This document shows positions 10,551-20,126 of a stretch of 56,602 nucleotides of DNA, piece after piece (position 1 is the first letter of the stretch; the number at the start of each line of letters is the position of its first letter). The position numbers and the translations under genes were made by a program. Location of the stretch: contig JANWLE010000054.1 of NCBI GenBank assembly GCA_025451035.1, positions 1-56,602 on the forward strand. The letters run 5' to 3'. Source of the stretch: Solirubrobacteraceae bacterium (GTDB lineage: Bacteria; Actinomycetota; Thermoleophilia; Solirubrobacterales; Solirubrobacteraceae). The notes under the pieces are model-generated. The model was not told the origin of the DNA and did not search any database. It saw nothing but the letters and a program-made list of their open reading frames with translations.

Positions 10551-11245
10551 CCGTCACGCTCTCCTTCGACACCGCAACCCCCGCCACCGCCGTCGCGCTG
10601 CGGCGGCCCGACGGCCAAATCCTTGAAGCGCGCGACGACCCGCCGCCAGGCGCTCGCCCCGGGCATGCGACCCGGCTCTTGGTGCTCGCCGACGGCCTGC
10701 TACGGGAGGCCTCGATCGATTGGCGCGAACTCGAACTGCTCGCGGTGGGACTGGGCCCCGGCACGTTCACCGGCCTGCGCATCGGCGTCTCCAGCGCCCG
10801 CGCGCTCGCACAATCGCTAAACGTGGGCGTCAGGGGGGTGTCGAGCCTCGCGGCACTGGCGCACGGCGCGCTGAGCGCCGAGGCCACGGCGCAACGTGTG
10901 CTCGCGGTGCTCGACGCGCGCCGCGGCGAGGCGTTCGCGGCAGCCTCTAGCCCCACCGGTGAGCTGTCCGCTCCCCGCGCGCTCGCCCCGGGGCAGCTGC
11001 CGAGCATGCTCGAGACGGCGTGCCGCGAGGACTGGCTTGCGATCGGCGACGGGGCCGTCCGCTACGCGGAGATTCTCACCGCCGCAGGCGCACGCGTGCC
11101 CGCGGGCGACTCGCCGCTGCATCTCGTCAGCGCGCGTGCGATATGCGAACTAGCTGACAGCGTGCCTGCCGCCGAGCCGGACCAGCTCGTCCCCGAATAC
11201 TGCCGCAGACCGGACGCGGAGATCGCGCTAGAGGGCGCAGCGTGA
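10547..11245 (+). CDS. tsaB: tRNA t6A biosynthesis protein TsaB
   Basis: TsaB is the ASKHA-fold scaffold that dimerises with TsaD for transfer of threonylcarbamoyl to tRNA A37. The 232-aa protein has the N-terminal LSFDTATPATAVAL motif and the diagnostic GLGPGTFTGLRIGVSSARALAQ near residue 67, then AVLDARRGEAFAA. The C-terminal half is more variable, as in the family. It overlaps tsaE and rimI by four bases each, so the operon is strongly coupled. Confidence 0.93.
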   Translation: MTVTLSFDTATPATAVALRRPDGQILEARDDPPPGARPGHATRLLVLADGLLREASIDWRELELLAVGLGPGTFTGLRIGVSSARALAQSLNVGVRGVSSLAALAHGALSAEATAQRVLAVLDARRGEAFAAASSPTGELSAPRALAPGQLPSMLETACREDWLAIGDGAVRYAEILTAAGARVPAGDSPLHLVSARAICELADSVPAAEPDQLVPEYCRRPDAEIALEGAA

Positions 11246-11769
11246 TGAGCGAGCCGACCGCCGCCACCTCTCGCGAGAGCCACCCGCTCGTCGAAATCCG
11301 CCCGCTCAGCTACCAGGACCTGCCGCAGGTGATCACGATCGAGCGGCGGGCTTTCCCGACGCCATGGTCGCTTGCGATGTTCGTGCTCGAGCTCTCCAAG
11401 ACATCAGGCATATGCCTGGCAGCCTTCCGCCAAGAGGAGCTGCTGGGTTACACGATCTGCTCGCGCTATGAGACGGTCTGGCACATCATGAATATCGCTG
11501 TCTCGCCAGAGCACCGCCGTCGTGGGATCGCCACGAAGCTGCTCGCCGAGCTGTACCGGCGCGCAGGGGGGGACCAGGCTCGCTACACGCTGGAGGTTCG
11601 GCGCACCAACCAGGAGGCGATCAACCTGTATGAAGTGCAGGGCTTTCGCCCCGCCGGGATGCGCCGCCGCTACTACCAGGACAACGGGGAGGACGCGCTG
11701 ATCATGTGGCGTACCCCGGGGACGCTCGCCGGCGTGCTCGATGACGTACCGAACCCGGGGTTCGTATGA
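11242..11769 (+). CDS. rimI: GNAT N-acetyltransferase RimI
   Basis: RimI acetylates the N-terminus of ribosomal protein S18 and related substrates. The 175-aa protein has the GNAT acetyl-CoA loop (EHRRRGIATKLL, near residue 92), the preceding IMNIAVSP strand, and NQEAINLYEVQGF plus RRYYQDNGEDALIM, which are characteristic of RimI. An extra N-terminal stretch of about 18 residues precedes the domain. The position between tsaB and tsaD is the common actinobacterial order. Confidence 0.9.
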   Translation: MMSEPTAATSRESHPLVEIRPLSYQDLPQVITIERRAFPTPWSLAMFVLELSKTSGICLAAFRQEELLGYTICSRYETVWHIMNIAVSPEHRRRGIATKLLAELYRRAGGDQARYTLEVRRTNQEAINLYEVQGFRPAGMRRRYYQDNGEDALIMWRTPGTLAGVLDDVPNPGFV

Positions 11770-12824
11770 GCGCCGACGCCAGTCGGGCGCTTGTGCTCGC
11801 GATCGAGACTAGCTGCGACGACACGTGCGCCGCCGTCGTCGACTGGCAGGGCCACGTCCGCTCGAATGTGATCTCCTCCCAGGGCGTGCACGAGCGCTTC
11901 GGCGGGGTGGTGCCGGAGATCGCCTCCCGCCACCACATGCAGCTCGTCAACGTGATCGTCGCGGCGGCGCTACAGCAGGCATCCGTGACGCTGGACGAGA
12001 TCTCGCTCGTCGCGGTCACCCAGGGACCGGGCCTGATCGGCGCGCTGCTCGTCGGGCTTTCCACCGCCAAGGCACTCGCCGCCGCTCGCCGCCTGCCGCT
12101 CGCTGCCGTCGACCACCTCCAGGGTCACGTCGCCGCGAACTTCCTGCAGGCGCTCGAGCCCGGCAAGTCGGGTGTGCTTGAGCCCCCTTTCTTGTGCCTG
12201 ATCGCAAGCGGCGGGCACACACTGCTGGCGGCCGTACGCGACCACGACGGCTTTGAGGTTCTCGGCCGCACGCTCGACGACGCCGCCGGCGAGGCGTTCG
12301 ACAAGGGCGCGCGGATGCTCGGCCTCGGCTTCCCCGGCGGCCCTGCGCTCCAGCGCCTGGCCGAGGCCGGGGATCCACGCGCGTTCGCTTTCCCCGGATC
12401 AGCCGAGCACCCGCGCGCCGGGCGACGCGGCGCGCTGCACGACAGCCTCGACTTTTCCTTCGCGGGACTGAAGACATCGCTGCTGTACAAGCTCAAGGAG
12501 CTCGGCGAGGCGCGCTCTGGGGAACGCGCGGCGGACCTCGCGGCTTCCTACCAGGCCGCGATCGTGGAGAGCCTGATGGTCCGCGTCGAGCGGGCGCTGG
12601 AGCGCAGCGGGCTCGAGCACCTGGCGGTCGGCGGCGGCGTCGCCGCCAACGGCGAGCTGCGCAGGCGTCTGGCGGAGCTCGGCGCCGCCGTGCACGTCCC
12701 GCCGGCGGTGCTCTGCACCGACAACGCCGCGATGATCGCGAGCGCCGCCCGCTTCGGCGCGCAGCTCGAGTACCCCGCCTACCTGACGCTCGACGCGTAT
12801 GCCACGGGGGAGCGTGCAATGTGA
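11766..12824 (+). CDS. tsaD: tRNA t6A transferase TsaD
   Basis: TsaD catalyses transfer of the threonylcarbamoyl group to A37 of tRNA. It is a 352-aa ASKHA metalloprotein. AIETSCDDTCAAVV near residue 12, the metal-binding SRHHMQLVN helix near 59, TQGPGLIGALLVG near 82, IASGGHT near 143, DDAAGEAFDKGARMLGLG and the late GGGVAANGELRRRL are all present. It overlaps rimI and the following glutaredoxin gene by four bases each. Confidence 0.95.
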   Translation: MSADASRALVLAIETSCDDTCAAVVDWQGHVRSNVISSQGVHERFGGVVPEIASRHHMQLVNVIVAAALQQASVTLDEISLVAVTQGPGLIGALLVGLSTAKALAAARRLPLAAVDHLQGHVAANFLQALEPGKSGVLEPPFLCLIASGGHTLLAAVRDHDGFEVLGRTLDDAAGEAFDKGARMLGLGFPGGPALQRLAEAGDPRAFAFPGSAEHPRAGRRGALHDSLDFSFAGLKTSLLYKLKELGEARSGERAADLAASYQAAIVESLMVRVERALERSGLEHLAVGGGVAANGELRRRLAELGAAVHVPPAVLCTDNAAMIASAARFGAQLEYPAYLTLDAYATGERAM

Positions 12825-13117
12825 GGCGCGTGACCGTCTACTCAAAGCCCGACTGCCATCTCTGCCAGCAGGCGATCGGGCGCCTCCAGGCGCTCTCCAC
12901 GGAGCTTTCCTTCGAGCTGACCGAGCTCGACATCACGCTGGATGAGGCGCTGCACCGCGCCTATTTCGAGCGCATCCCGGTCATCGCGCTCGACGGCGAG
13001 GAGCTCTTTGACTACTTCGTCGACGAGCGGATTCTGCGCGCGAGATTGAGCGCTGGAGCCCAGCCGCGGCCCGAGGGGGGATCCTGCCCCGAGCATCCTC
13101 TAGAGTCACGGCGATGA
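12821..13117 (+). CDS. Glutaredoxin family thiol oxidoreductase
   Basis: A 98-aa protein with a thioredoxin fold. VTVYSKPDCHLC places the redox pair at Cys12 and Cys15; RIPVIALDGEELF has the cis-proline loop. It matches the DUF836/glutaredoxin-like group, which lacks a known dedicated partner. It lies between tsaD and rex, overlapping both by four bases, so thiol redox and NADH/NAD sensing are co-expressed. About 15 polar residues at the C-terminus lie outside the fold. Confidence 0.85.
   Translation: MRRVTVYSKPDCHLCQQAIGRLQALSTELSFELTELDITLDEALHRAYFERIPVIALDGEELFDYFVDERILRARLSAGAQPRPEGGSCPEHPLESRR
13101..13106 (+). promoter_or_regulatory. Internal -10 box (TAGAGT) for rex
   Basis: TAGAGT inside the glutaredoxin 3' end stops seven bases before the rex ATG at 13114, suggesting rex also has its own leaderless promoter. 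Confidence 0.4.
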
Positions 13118-13803
13118 CGCGTCAAGATCTTGTGGGCCACGTCGCCTCAAACAGCTCGGACAACCACGATGGTGGCGAGGGCATGCCCGAGCGCCTCTCG
13201 CTCGGGGTCGCCGCTCGCTTGTCGCGCTACCTGCAGGTGCTAACCCAGGCCAAGAAGATGGGCAAGGAGACGATCTCCTCCAAGGAGCTCTCCGACTACA
13301 CGCACGTCAACTCGACCCAGATCCGTCGGGACCTGTCGGGCTTTGGCAAGTTCGGCAAGCGTGGCGTCGGCTACAACGTCGAGTCGCTGGTCTCGCAGAT
13401 CCGCAAGATTCTGCGTACGGCCGGGCAGCACAACATTGCGCTGCTGGGCGCGGGCCATCTCGGCAAGGCGATCGCCTCCTCTGACATATTTGCCGACCAC
13501 GGCTTCCGCGTCGTTGCGATCTTCGACTCAGACCCCGTTAAGATCGGCACCGAGGTCGGCAACCAGGTGGTGCGCGACATCTCCGATCTGCACCAGCTGG
13601 TCGAGGAAGAGGACATCGTCGTCGGTGTGCTGGCGGTGCCCAGCCACGCCTCGCAGAAGCTTGCGGACGAGCTGGTGAGGGCGGGCGTGAAGATCATCTT
13701 CAACTACTCTGAATCGCTGCTGGTAGTACCACCCGAGGTGACGGTCCACACCTCGAGTCCCGCCGTGGACCTCCTCTACGCACTCTACTTCTACCTGACC
13801 TGA
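13114..13803 (+). CDS. rex: Redox-sensing transcriptional repressor Rex
   Basis: Rex represses respiratory and fermentative genes and leaves DNA when NADH rises. The 229-aa protein has an N-terminal winged helix (RLSRYLQVLTQ, then STQIRRDLSGFGKFGKRG near residue 68) and a Rossmann domain with GAGHLGKAI near 111, then FDSDPVKIG and the C-terminal swapped helix VDLLYALYFYL. The ATG at 13114 overlaps the glutaredoxin stop; an ATG at 13183 would also give a full HTH. No classical Rex operator was found in the window. Confidence 0.95.
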   Translation: MTRQDLVGHVASNSSDNHDGGEGMPERLSLGVAARLSRYLQVLTQAKKMGKETISSKELSDYTHVNSTQIRRDLSGFGKFGKRGVGYNVESLVSQIRKILRTAGQHNIALLGAGHLGKAIASSDIFADHGFRVVAIFDSDPVKIGTEVGNQVVRDISDLHQLVEEEDIVVGVLAVPSHASQKLADELVRAGVKIIFNYSESLLVVPPEVTVHTSSPAVDLLYALYFYLT

Positions 13804-13835
13804 GCAACCGTGGGCGCGCGGCAGGCGCTAATGCC

Positions 13836-14993
13836 ATGAACAACCTTGATCTCGGCGAGGTGGCGGCGGTATTCGCCCGCTCAAGCGACTTCACTGTAGG
13901 GCTGGAGGAGGAGTTCCAGCTCTTGGACCCTGCGACGCTGGATCTCGTCCCGCGCTTCGAGCAGCTCAGGTCCGCCGCCGAGCCCGACGCGGCTCTGCGC
14001 GCCGCGATCGCGGGCGAGCTGATCTCCTCGGAGATCGAGATCATCTCCGGCGTCGGCAGCGACCTGCACGAGGCGGTAGTCCGTCAACGCGATCGGCGCC
14101 GGCGAATATTCGAGTTCGTCCACGCCCACGGCGTCGAGCTGGGCGCCACCGGCACCCACCCGTGGGCTGACTACCGCGCCCAGCGGATAATCGACACCGA
14201 GCACTACCGTCGTGTCGAGGACGGCCTGCGCTACGTCGCATGGCGCAACAACACGTTCAGCCTGCACGTGCACGTCGGCGTGCGCGACATCGACCGCGCG
14301 GTGCGCGTCTGCGACCGCCTGCGGCCGGTCCTGCCGCTGCTGCTGGCAGTGTCCGCGAACTCGCCGTACCTGGACGGGCGCGACTCGGGACTTCACTCGG
14401 CCCGCACACAGAGCTTCACCCGCAGCTTCCCGCGCTGTGGGATCCCCGACGCGTTCGGTGGCTGGGAGGCCTACCGCGACTACATCGACTTTCTCTTGCG
14501 CACCCGTTCGATCGTCGAGTTCACACAAGTGTGGTGGTCGGTGCGGCCTCATTTCGCGTTCGGGACGGTCGAGGTCCGCATCTGCGACGCGCAGAGCACA
14601 GCCGCCGAGTCGGAGGCGCTCGCCTCGCTGATCGTGGCGTGCGTCGCGCAGGCGGCGCGCGACATCGACGAGCGGGTGCCTTTCGTCGATCCGCCGCAGC
14701 GTCTGATCGAGGAGAACATGTGGCGGGCGATTCGCTTCGGCCTAGACGGGCGCATGATCGACCTCCACGCCGCCGAGGAGTACCCGGCGGCGGAGATCGT
14801 CGAGCGCCTGGCCGCGTGGACGGCGCCGGTGCGCGCAGAGCTCGGGATCGAGCTGTCCTTCCCCGCCCGCAACGGCGCCCAGCGCCAGCGCGCGATGATC
14901 GACGCCGGCGCGGACCCGGGCGAGGTGTTCGCGGCTGCGATCGAGGAGACCAGAGCAACGTATCCTAGGTATCCAGAGGAGGTCCGAGCATGA
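13836..14993 (+). CDS. Glutamate-cysteine ligase family 2 (GCS2/YbdK-type carboxylate-amine ligase)
   Basis: A 385-aa ATP-dependent carboxylate-amine ligase. FTVGLEEEFQLLDP near residue 17 holds the metal-binding glutamates; ATGTHPWADY, NNTFSLHVHVGV, ANSPYLDGRDSG and FGTVEVRICDAQ are the diagnostic motifs of the family. Members form gamma-glutamyl bonds, and some actinobacterial ones act early in mycothiol-like or ergothioneine-like thiol chemistry, but the substrate cannot be read from sequence. It begins 32 bp after rex and overlaps the next gene by four bases. Confidence 0.88.
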   Translation: MNNLDLGEVAAVFARSSDFTVGLEEEFQLLDPATLDLVPRFEQLRSAAEPDAALRAAIAGELISSEIEIISGVGSDLHEAVVRQRDRRRRIFEFVHAHGVELGATGTHPWADYRAQRIIDTEHYRRVEDGLRYVAWRNNTFSLHVHVGVRDIDRAVRVCDRLRPVLPLLLAVSANSPYLDGRDSGLHSARTQSFTRSFPRCGIPDAFGGWEAYRDYIDFLLRTRSIVEFTQVWWSVRPHFAFGTVEVRICDAQSTAAESEALASLIVACVAQAARDIDERVPFVDPPQRLIEENMWRAIRFGLDGRMIDLHAAEEYPAAEIVERLAAWTAPVRAELGIELSFPARNGAQRQRAMIDAGADPGEVFAAAIEETRATYPRYPEEVRA

Positions 14994-15460
14994 GTGAGCC
15001 GGGATCACAGCCCACAGAGGAGGAGCTGCGCGAAGCGTACGAGGCCGAGCTCAGTCGCATCACCGTGGACGACATGCTCCTGCAGACGGTGGTCTCGCTG
15101 TTGAACATCGGCGCACGCCGGCTCGGGCTCGCGGGCGAGGGTCAGGGCGCCCCGGGCACACAGCTCGATCTCGAGCAGGTCGGCGACGCGATTGACGGTG
15201 TGCGCGCGCTGCTGCCGATCCTCGAGCGCCGCCACCCCGAGAACCTGCGGCCCCTGCGCGACGCCCTATCACAGCTGCAGATGGCCTACGCTCGCCAGAC
15301 CCAGGCAGCTGGCGAGCGCGAGCAAGCTGCGCCGCAACCCGCCGCGGAGGGCACGCAAACGCCCCCATCGGCTTCACCCGACCAGGCCAACGGGGCCTCT
15401 GAGCAGTCCGGTCCCGGGCCGGCAGAGGCGAGCGGCAGGCTCTGGGTTCCCGGCAGCTGA
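14990..15460 (+). CDS. DUF1844-like small helical protein
   Basis: A 156-aa soluble protein with a strong Shine-Dalgarno (GGAGG) before its ATG. Residues 18-105 form a helical unit: LLQTVVSLLNIGARRLGL, then QVGDAIDGVRALLPILERR and LRPLRDALSQLQMAYAR. This is the length and pattern of DUF1844 proteins, which have no assigned activity. The last 50 residues are Ala/Pro/Gln-rich and probably disordered. It is the final gene of the transcript that starts at tsaE or rex. Confidence 0.7.
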   Translation: MSEPGSQPTEEELREAYEAELSRITVDDMLLQTVVSLLNIGARRLGLAGEGQGAPGTQLDLEQVGDAIDGVRALLPILERRHPENLRPLRDALSQLQMAYARQTQAAGEREQAAPQPAAEGTQTPPSASPDQANGASEQSGPGPAEASGRLWVPGS

Positions 15461-15587
15461 GCGCCCGCCGTGAGGGGTATGCGTCCGCCCGGGCGCCCGT
15501 CTAGGGGGCGTTCCGCTTGGCGGCACGATAGACTGCCCGCGCCTTTAGCCGGGTACGGGCTCGAATCGAGCGATCCGGGTGAAACCT

Positions 15588-15614
15588 GTGCACGCGAGCA
15601 CTCTCGCGCTGCAC
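15588..15614 (+). promoter_or_regulatory. Hairpin in the hppA 5' leader
   Basis: GTGC and GCAC enclose CGCGAG-CACT-CTCGCG, a stable stem-loop about 30 bases before the hppA start. It lies between a TAGACT hexamer (15529-15534) and the Shine-Dalgarno. A role in RNA stability or translation is possible; no known riboswitch matches. Confidence 0.45.
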
Positions 15615-15644
15615 CTAACGAGAACGCCTATTGGAGGAGTTTCT

Positions 15645-17717
15645 TTGAGCAGCTTTCTGACGAACCATGGGGTCGTCGTCGCCCTTGTTTGTGCTGGCTG
15701 TGCCGTCATATACGGGCTGGCGACGACAAAGGCTCTTTTGGGGCTCTCACCCGGCAACGACCGCATGCAGAGCATTTCGCGGGCCGTGCAGGCGGGTGCC
15801 CGCGCGTACCTCAACCGCCAGTACACGACGATCGCGTTCGTCGGGATCGCGCTGTTCGTGGCGCTGATCTTCGTCCAGAACATCGCTGTGGCGAGCGGGT
15901 TCGCGATCGGCGGTGTGCTGTCCGGCGCGGCCGGCTACATCGGCATGAACGTCTCGGTGCGCGCCAACTCTCGTGTCGCGGAGGCCGCCAGGGGCGGCGT
16001 ATCGCCCGCGCTGAGCGTCGCCTTCCGGGGCGGCGCGATCACCGGCCTGCTGGTGGCCGGCCTCGCGCTGATGGGCCTGTCGGGCTACTACGGCCTGCTG
16101 ACGGCCGTCTTCAACGACAGCCAGAAGACCGCGGTGGACGCGCTCGTCGGCCTTGGCTTCGGAGGCTCGCTGATCTCGATCTTCGCCCGTCTCGGGGGCG
16201 GCATCTTCACCAAGGCCGCTGACGTCGGCGCCGACATCGTTGGCAAGATCGAGGCGGGTATCCCCGAGGACGACCCGCGCAACCCGGCCGTTATCGCCGA
16301 CAACGTGGGCGACAACGTCGGCGACTGCGCCGGCATGGCCGCCGACCTGTTCGAGACCTACGCGGTCACCGCCGTTGCGGTGATGCTGCTCGGCGTGCTG
16401 ACCTTCCACGAGTCCACGCGCGTGGTGATGTACCCGCTGATCCTCGGCGGTGTCGCAGTGATCGCCTCGATCATCGGCACGTTCGCGGTGCGCTCCCGCG
16501 CCGGCAACGTCGAGCGCGCGCTGTATCAAGGGCTGATCGTCTCTGGCGTGCTCGCGGCGGGCGCGTTCGCTCCGGTCACCTACTGGCTGGTCAACAACCT
16601 CAGCTACAAGAATGCCGAAGGCCTCCTACAGACCCCCAGCTGGGGCGACTTGTATCTCTGCTCGCTGATCGGGATCGTCGTCACGGGCCTGTTGTTCGTA
16701 ATCACCGACTACTACACCTCGACACGCTTCTCGCCGGTGAAGAAGACCGCCAGGGCGTCGGTCACCGGCCACGCCACCAACATCATCCAGGGCTTCGGTT
16801 CGGGGCTGCAGGCGACGGCGCTGCCCGCGATCGTGCTCGTGCTCGGCATCTTCGGCGCGTGGAAGCTCGCCGGCGGCGGCACCCAGGGCATCTACGGCGT
16901 CGGTGTCGCGGTCATGGGCCAGCTCTCGCTGACCGGCCTGATCGTCGCGCTGGACGCGTTCGGCCCGATCACCGATAACGCTGGCGGTATCGCCGAGATG
17001 GCTGAGCTGCCCGAGGAGGTGCGCAACGTCACCGATCCGCTGGACGCGGTCGGCAACACCACCAAGGCTGTGACCAAGGGTTATGCGATCGGCTCGGCGG
17101 TGCTTGCCGCGGTGGTGCTGTTTGCCGGCTTCCGCCAGGAACTGGAAGACCACGGCACACACCTGGTCTACGGCATCAACGAACCGCCCGTGTTGATCGG
17201 GCTCTTGCTCGGCGGCCTGATGGTCTGCCTGTTCGCGTCGCTGTCGATCGAGGCTGTCGGTCGCGCCGGCGGCGCGGTGGTCGAGGAGGTGCGCCGCCAG
17301 TTCCGCGAGCACCCCGGGATCATGGAGGGCACCGAAGAGCCCGATTACGCCAGGTGCGTCGACATTGTCACCCGCACCGCGCAGCGCGAGATGATCCTGC
17401 CGTCGCTGCTGCCGATCGGGCTGACCGTGATCGTCGGCCTGATCGACACGCAGGCGCTCGGCGGGCTTTTGATCGGCGTGATCATCGTCGGTTTCTTCTT
17501 CGCCGTGCTGATGACCGCCGGCGGCGGGGCGTGGGACAACGCCAAGAAGCTGATCGAGGACGGTGCGTACGGCGGCAAGGGCTCGGAGGCGCACGCCGCG
17601 TCGGTCACCGGTGACACGGTCGGTGACCCGTTCAAGGACACCGCCGGTCCGGCGATCAACCCGATGATCAAGGTCTCGACGATCGTCGCGATCCTGATCA
17701 TCCCGCTGATCACGTGA
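15645..17717 (+). CDS. hppA: K+-independent membrane proton-pumping pyrophosphatase
   Basis: This 690-aa integral membrane enzyme couples hydrolysis of pyrophosphate to H+ export. The catalytic loop [13 protein letters not shown] (near residue 192) with [17 protein letters not shown] is complete, and acidic motifs recur late ([21 protein letters not shown]). GNTTKA near residue 474 has lysine where K+-dependent enzymes have alanine, so K+-independence is predicted. About 16 membrane helices are apparent. The start is TTG 15645: GGAGGAG lies seven bases upstream. The open frame continues to GTG 15579, but those 22 residues cover the leader hairpin and are unlikely to be translated. Confidence 0.95.
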   Translation: MSSFLTNHGVVVALVCAGCAVIYGLATTKALLGLSPGNDRMQSISRAVQAGARAYLNRQYTTIAFVGIALFVALIFVQNIAVASGFAIGGVLSGAAGYIGMNVSVRANSRVAEAARGGVSPALSVAFRGGAITGLLVAGLALMGLSGYYGLLTAVFNDSQKTAVDALVGLGFGGSLISIFARLGGGIFTKAADVGADIVGKIEAGIPEDDPRNPAVIADNVGDNVGDCAGMAADLFETYAVTAVAVMLLGVLTFHESTRVVMYPLILGGVAVIASIIGTFAVRSRAGNVERALYQGLIVSGVLAAGAFAPVTYWLVNNLSYKNAEGLLQTPSWGDLYLCSLIGIVVTGLLFVITDYYTSTRFSPVKKTARASVTGHATNIIQGFGSGLQATALPAIVLVLGIFGAWKLAGGGTQGIYGVGVAVMGQLSLTGLIVALDAFGPITDNAGGIAEMAELPEEVRNVTDPLDAVGNTTKAVTKGYAIGSAVLAAVVLFAGFRQELEDHGTHLVYGINEPPVLIGLLLGGLMVCLFASLSIEAVGRAGGAVVEEVRRQFREHPGIMEGTEEPDYARCVDIVTRTAQREMILPSLLPIGLTVIVGLIDTQALGGLLIGVIIVGFFFAVLMTAGGGAWDNAKKLIEDGAYGGKGSEAHAASVTGDTVGDPFKDTAGPAINPMIKVSTIVAILIIPLIT

Positions 17718-17724
17718 TAACGGG

Positions 17725-17766
17725 GCTGGGCTGCCCCGCGGCATGCAGCCGCAGGCGCAGCCCAGC
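17725..17766 (+). terminator. Hairpin after hppA
   Basis: GCTGGGCTGC (17725-17734) pairs with GCAGCCCAGC (17757-17766), and an inner GCGGC/GCCGC pairing extends the stem. There is no T run, so termination would be of the GC-hairpin kind often seen in actinobacteria. Confidence 0.5.
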
Positions 17767-17804
17767 GAACCCCGCCATCGACGCCGCGGAGGTCTAAGCT
17801 CAGC

Positions 17805-18005
17805 GTGCAGATGCTAGGACAACGCGTTCACAAGGCCGGTGCGCTCGTCTTGTCGCTGCTGATGGCCCTGTTGGGAGTCATCCTCGTCGTGGAGACCGTG
17901 AGCGCGGGCCACAGCGTGATCTCCTCGCGGATGCTGATTGGTTTCCTACTAGCCGCCGGCGGCGTTGGCCGCCTGTATCTGGAGGCACGCAGGGGTCGCC
18001 CATGA
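17805..18005 (+). CDS. Small two-helix membrane protein
   Basis: A 66-aa hydrophobic protein with two predicted membrane spans (residues 13-31 and 43-58) joined by a short loop, ending in a basic EARRGRP tail. It starts at GTG 17805 (or ATG 17811, ten bases after a TAAGCT hexamer). The stop overlaps the ATG of the APC transporter by four bases, so it could be a small accessory subunit. No named family recognised. Confidence 0.6.
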   Translation: MQMLGQRVHKAGALVLSLLMALLGVILVVETVSAGHSVISSRMLIGFLLAAGGVGRLYLEARRGRP

Positions 18006-20035
18006 GCTCGCCCGTCGGACCTCAAGCGGGCCCTCCGGGAGCGTCAGGTGACGGTCGTCCCGCCGCGACCGAAGCAGCGCGCAGCACCCTGCGCCACAGC
18101 CTCGGCTCGCCGATCCTGTTCGCGATGGTCTACACGTCGCTGGCGAGCGCGGTTTTCTTCTCGCTGGGGGTGGTGGCCGATCACGCGCTCGGGCTGACCC
18201 CGATCGTCTTCCTCCTCGCCGCCGGCATGTTCGGCCTGACCGCGATGAGCTACATGGAGGGAGCCTCGCTGCACCGGGAGCCGGGGGGCTCCACCGTGTT
18301 CGCGCGTTACGCCTTCAACGAGTTCGTCAGCTTCATCGCCGGCTGGGCGATCCTGCTGGACTACGTGATCCTGATCGCGGTCACCGCGTTCGCCGCCACG
18401 CAGTACCTGCGTGTGTTCTGGGCGCCGCTCAGCCACACCGTGGAGGCGCTGCTGCTGGCGCTCGCGATCATCGCGTTCGTTGTGTTTGTGAACGTGCGCG
18501 GCTCGAGCTGGCGTCGGGAGTACCGCATCGGGCTGCTCGTCGCCGTGGCGGTCGCGCTCGAGGTCGTCGCAATCGGGATCGGTCTGGTGACCTCCTTCAG
18601 CCCGGGCCGGCTGTTCGCGGAGATCCATCTCGGCAGCGCCCCGACTTGGGGCGGGTTGATCTTCGCGATGACGATAACCGCGATCGCGTTCACCAGCGTC
18701 GAGTCGGCCTCCGGGCTCGCGGGCGAGGTGCGGGCCGGCCGCAACTCGCTGCGGCGGCTTATCGCCAGCGGCACCGTGACCGCGGCCGTCACGTACGTCG
18801 GCATCGCGATAGTCGCTGTCACGGCGCTGCCCCTGCCCGGCCACCATTTCTCCGACGCGCCTGTGGTGGACGTGTTCGAACAGGTCCGCCCGCACTGGCT
18901 CTCGCAGGCCATCGTTTACGCCGTCGGCATCGTCGCGGCCGGCACGCTGATCGCCGCCGCCAACTCCGCGATGATGGGCCTTTCCCGACTCGCCTACTCG
19001 CTCTCGACGAACCGTCAGATCCCGAGCGGGCTGGGACGGCTCCATCCCAAGCGCTCCACGCCGTATGTGCTGATCATCCTCGCCGGCGTGCTCGCCGGGG
19101 CGCTGGTGGTGCCGGAGAGCCTGGACTTCCTCGTCGGCATCTATGCCTTCGGCGCGATGCTCGCTTTCACGATCGCGCACCTGTCGGTGTGCAGGCTGCG
19201 CTACTCCGAGCCGGACCGCGACCGGCCGTACCGCATGCCGCTGTCGGTCCGCGTGCGCGGCGGCGATCTGCCGGTGCCGGCCGCGCTCGGCGTCGTGGCC
19301 TCGGGCGTCAGCCTCGGCGTGTTGGTGGTCGTGCACGAGCCCGCACGCTATGTCGGGCTGGCGTGGATGGCGATCGGGATAGCGCTCTACGTCGCCTACC
19401 GCAAGGCGGATGAAACCTCGCTCTTGCGGCGGGTCACGGTCTCGCCGCAGATGCTGCGCCCCGAGCCCCCGCGCCAACGCGACTACGGCTCCATCCTGGT
19501 GCCGTTGTTCGGCACCCCGCTAGACCAGGACATCATCCAGACCGCCGCGCTTTTGGTCGCCGGCGAGCCGACCGACGACGCGGAGATCGACCGCTCGACG
19601 ATCGAGGCGTTGTGGATCTTCGAGATCCCGATGTCGCTGCCGATCGACGCCCGCCTACCGGAAGCCCAGGTCAAGGAGGCACGCAAGGTGCTGGCGCGCG
19701 CCAAGGCGTTCGGCGAGGAGTACGCCGGGGTGCAGGTCGCCACCGCGACGGTCCGTGCCCGCCGGGCCGGGCACGCGATCGTCGAGGAGGCCCGCCGGCG
19801 CGGCGTCGAGGCGATCGTGCTCGGCGCCGAGGAGCCGTCGCTGATGCGCGGCGGTCCCCGCCTCGGCGGCCACGCGCCACTCGAGAACTTCGTGGGGGAT
19901 ACCACCAAGTACGTGGTGTCGAAGGCCCAGTGTCGCGTGATCCTCACGGCGCCGCCGGCCGGTTCGGTGCAGCCGGTCCAGGACCTGCCGACTCCGCTTG
20001 AGATGATGGCGGCCAAAGGCGGGCAGGGGCACTGA
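18002..20035 (+). CDS. APC-superfamily transporter with C-terminal USP domain
   Basis: The 677-aa protein has about 12 membrane helices (residues 35-465) of the amino acid-polyamine-organocation fold, then a cytosolic universal-stress-protein-like domain from about 490 (YGSILVPLFGTPLDQD, later IVLGAEEPS and CRVILTAPP). FTSVESASGLAGEVR is the conserved unwound-helix region. Transporters with this architecture import amino acids or, in the KimA/KUP-like branch, K+. The two TrkA/RCK genes directly downstream favour a cation or K+-linked role, but amino-acid transport is equally possible from sequence alone. Confidence 0.82.
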   Translation: MSSPVGPQAGPPGASGDGRPAATEAARSTLRHSLGSPILFAMVYTSLASAVFFSLGVVADHALGLTPIVFLLAAGMFGLTAMSYMEGASLHREPGGSTVFARYAFNEFVSFIAGWAILLDYVILIAVTAFAATQYLRVFWAPLSHTVEALLLALAIIAFVVFVNVRGSSWRREYRIGLLVAVAVALEVVAIGIGLVTSFSPGRLFAEIHLGSAPTWGGLIFAMTITAIAFTSVESASGLAGEVRAGRNSLRRLIASGTVTAAVTYVGIAIVAVTALPLPGHHFSDAPVVDVFEQVRPHWLSQAIVYAVGIVAAGTLIAAANSAMMGLSRLAYSLSTNRQIPSGLGRLHPKRSTPYVLIILAGVLAGALVVPESLDFLVGIYAFGAMLAFTIAHLSVCRLRYSEPDRDRPYRMPLSVRVRGGDLPVPAALGVVASGVSLGVLVVVHEPARYVGLAWMAIGIALYVAYRKADETSLLRRVTVSPQMLRPEPPRQRDYGSILVPLFGTPLDQDIIQTAALLVAGEPTDDAEIDRSTIEALWIFEIPMSLPIDARLPEAQVKEARKVLARAKAFGEEYAGVQVATATVRARRAGHAIVEEARRRGVEAIVLGAEEPSLMRGGPRLGGHAPLENFVGDTTKYVVSKAQCRVILTAPPAGSVQPVQDLPTPLEMMAAKGGQGH

Positions 20036-20113
20036 AATCGCTTGCCGGCAGCTCCTCGCGCCCCGGCGCGCGGCGGTTTGAGCCACTACTGCGCGGAGCG
20101 TCTCGAGCATCGC

Positions 20114-20119
20114 TAATGT
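20114..20119 (+). promoter_or_regulatory. -10 box (TAATGT) of the trkA pair
   Basis: TAATGT ends seven bases before the ATG at 20127, the leaderless spacing seen elsewhere. It supports 20127 rather than the GTG at 20118, which would lie one base inside the hexamer. Confidence 0.45.
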
Positions 20120-20126
20120 GCGCAGC

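Noticed and set aside
18044-19477. 477-aa minus-strand frame opposite the APC transporter
   Set aside because: It is rich in Arg, His, Asp and Gly, as expected of the complement of a high-GC membrane protein gene; no domain is recognisable.
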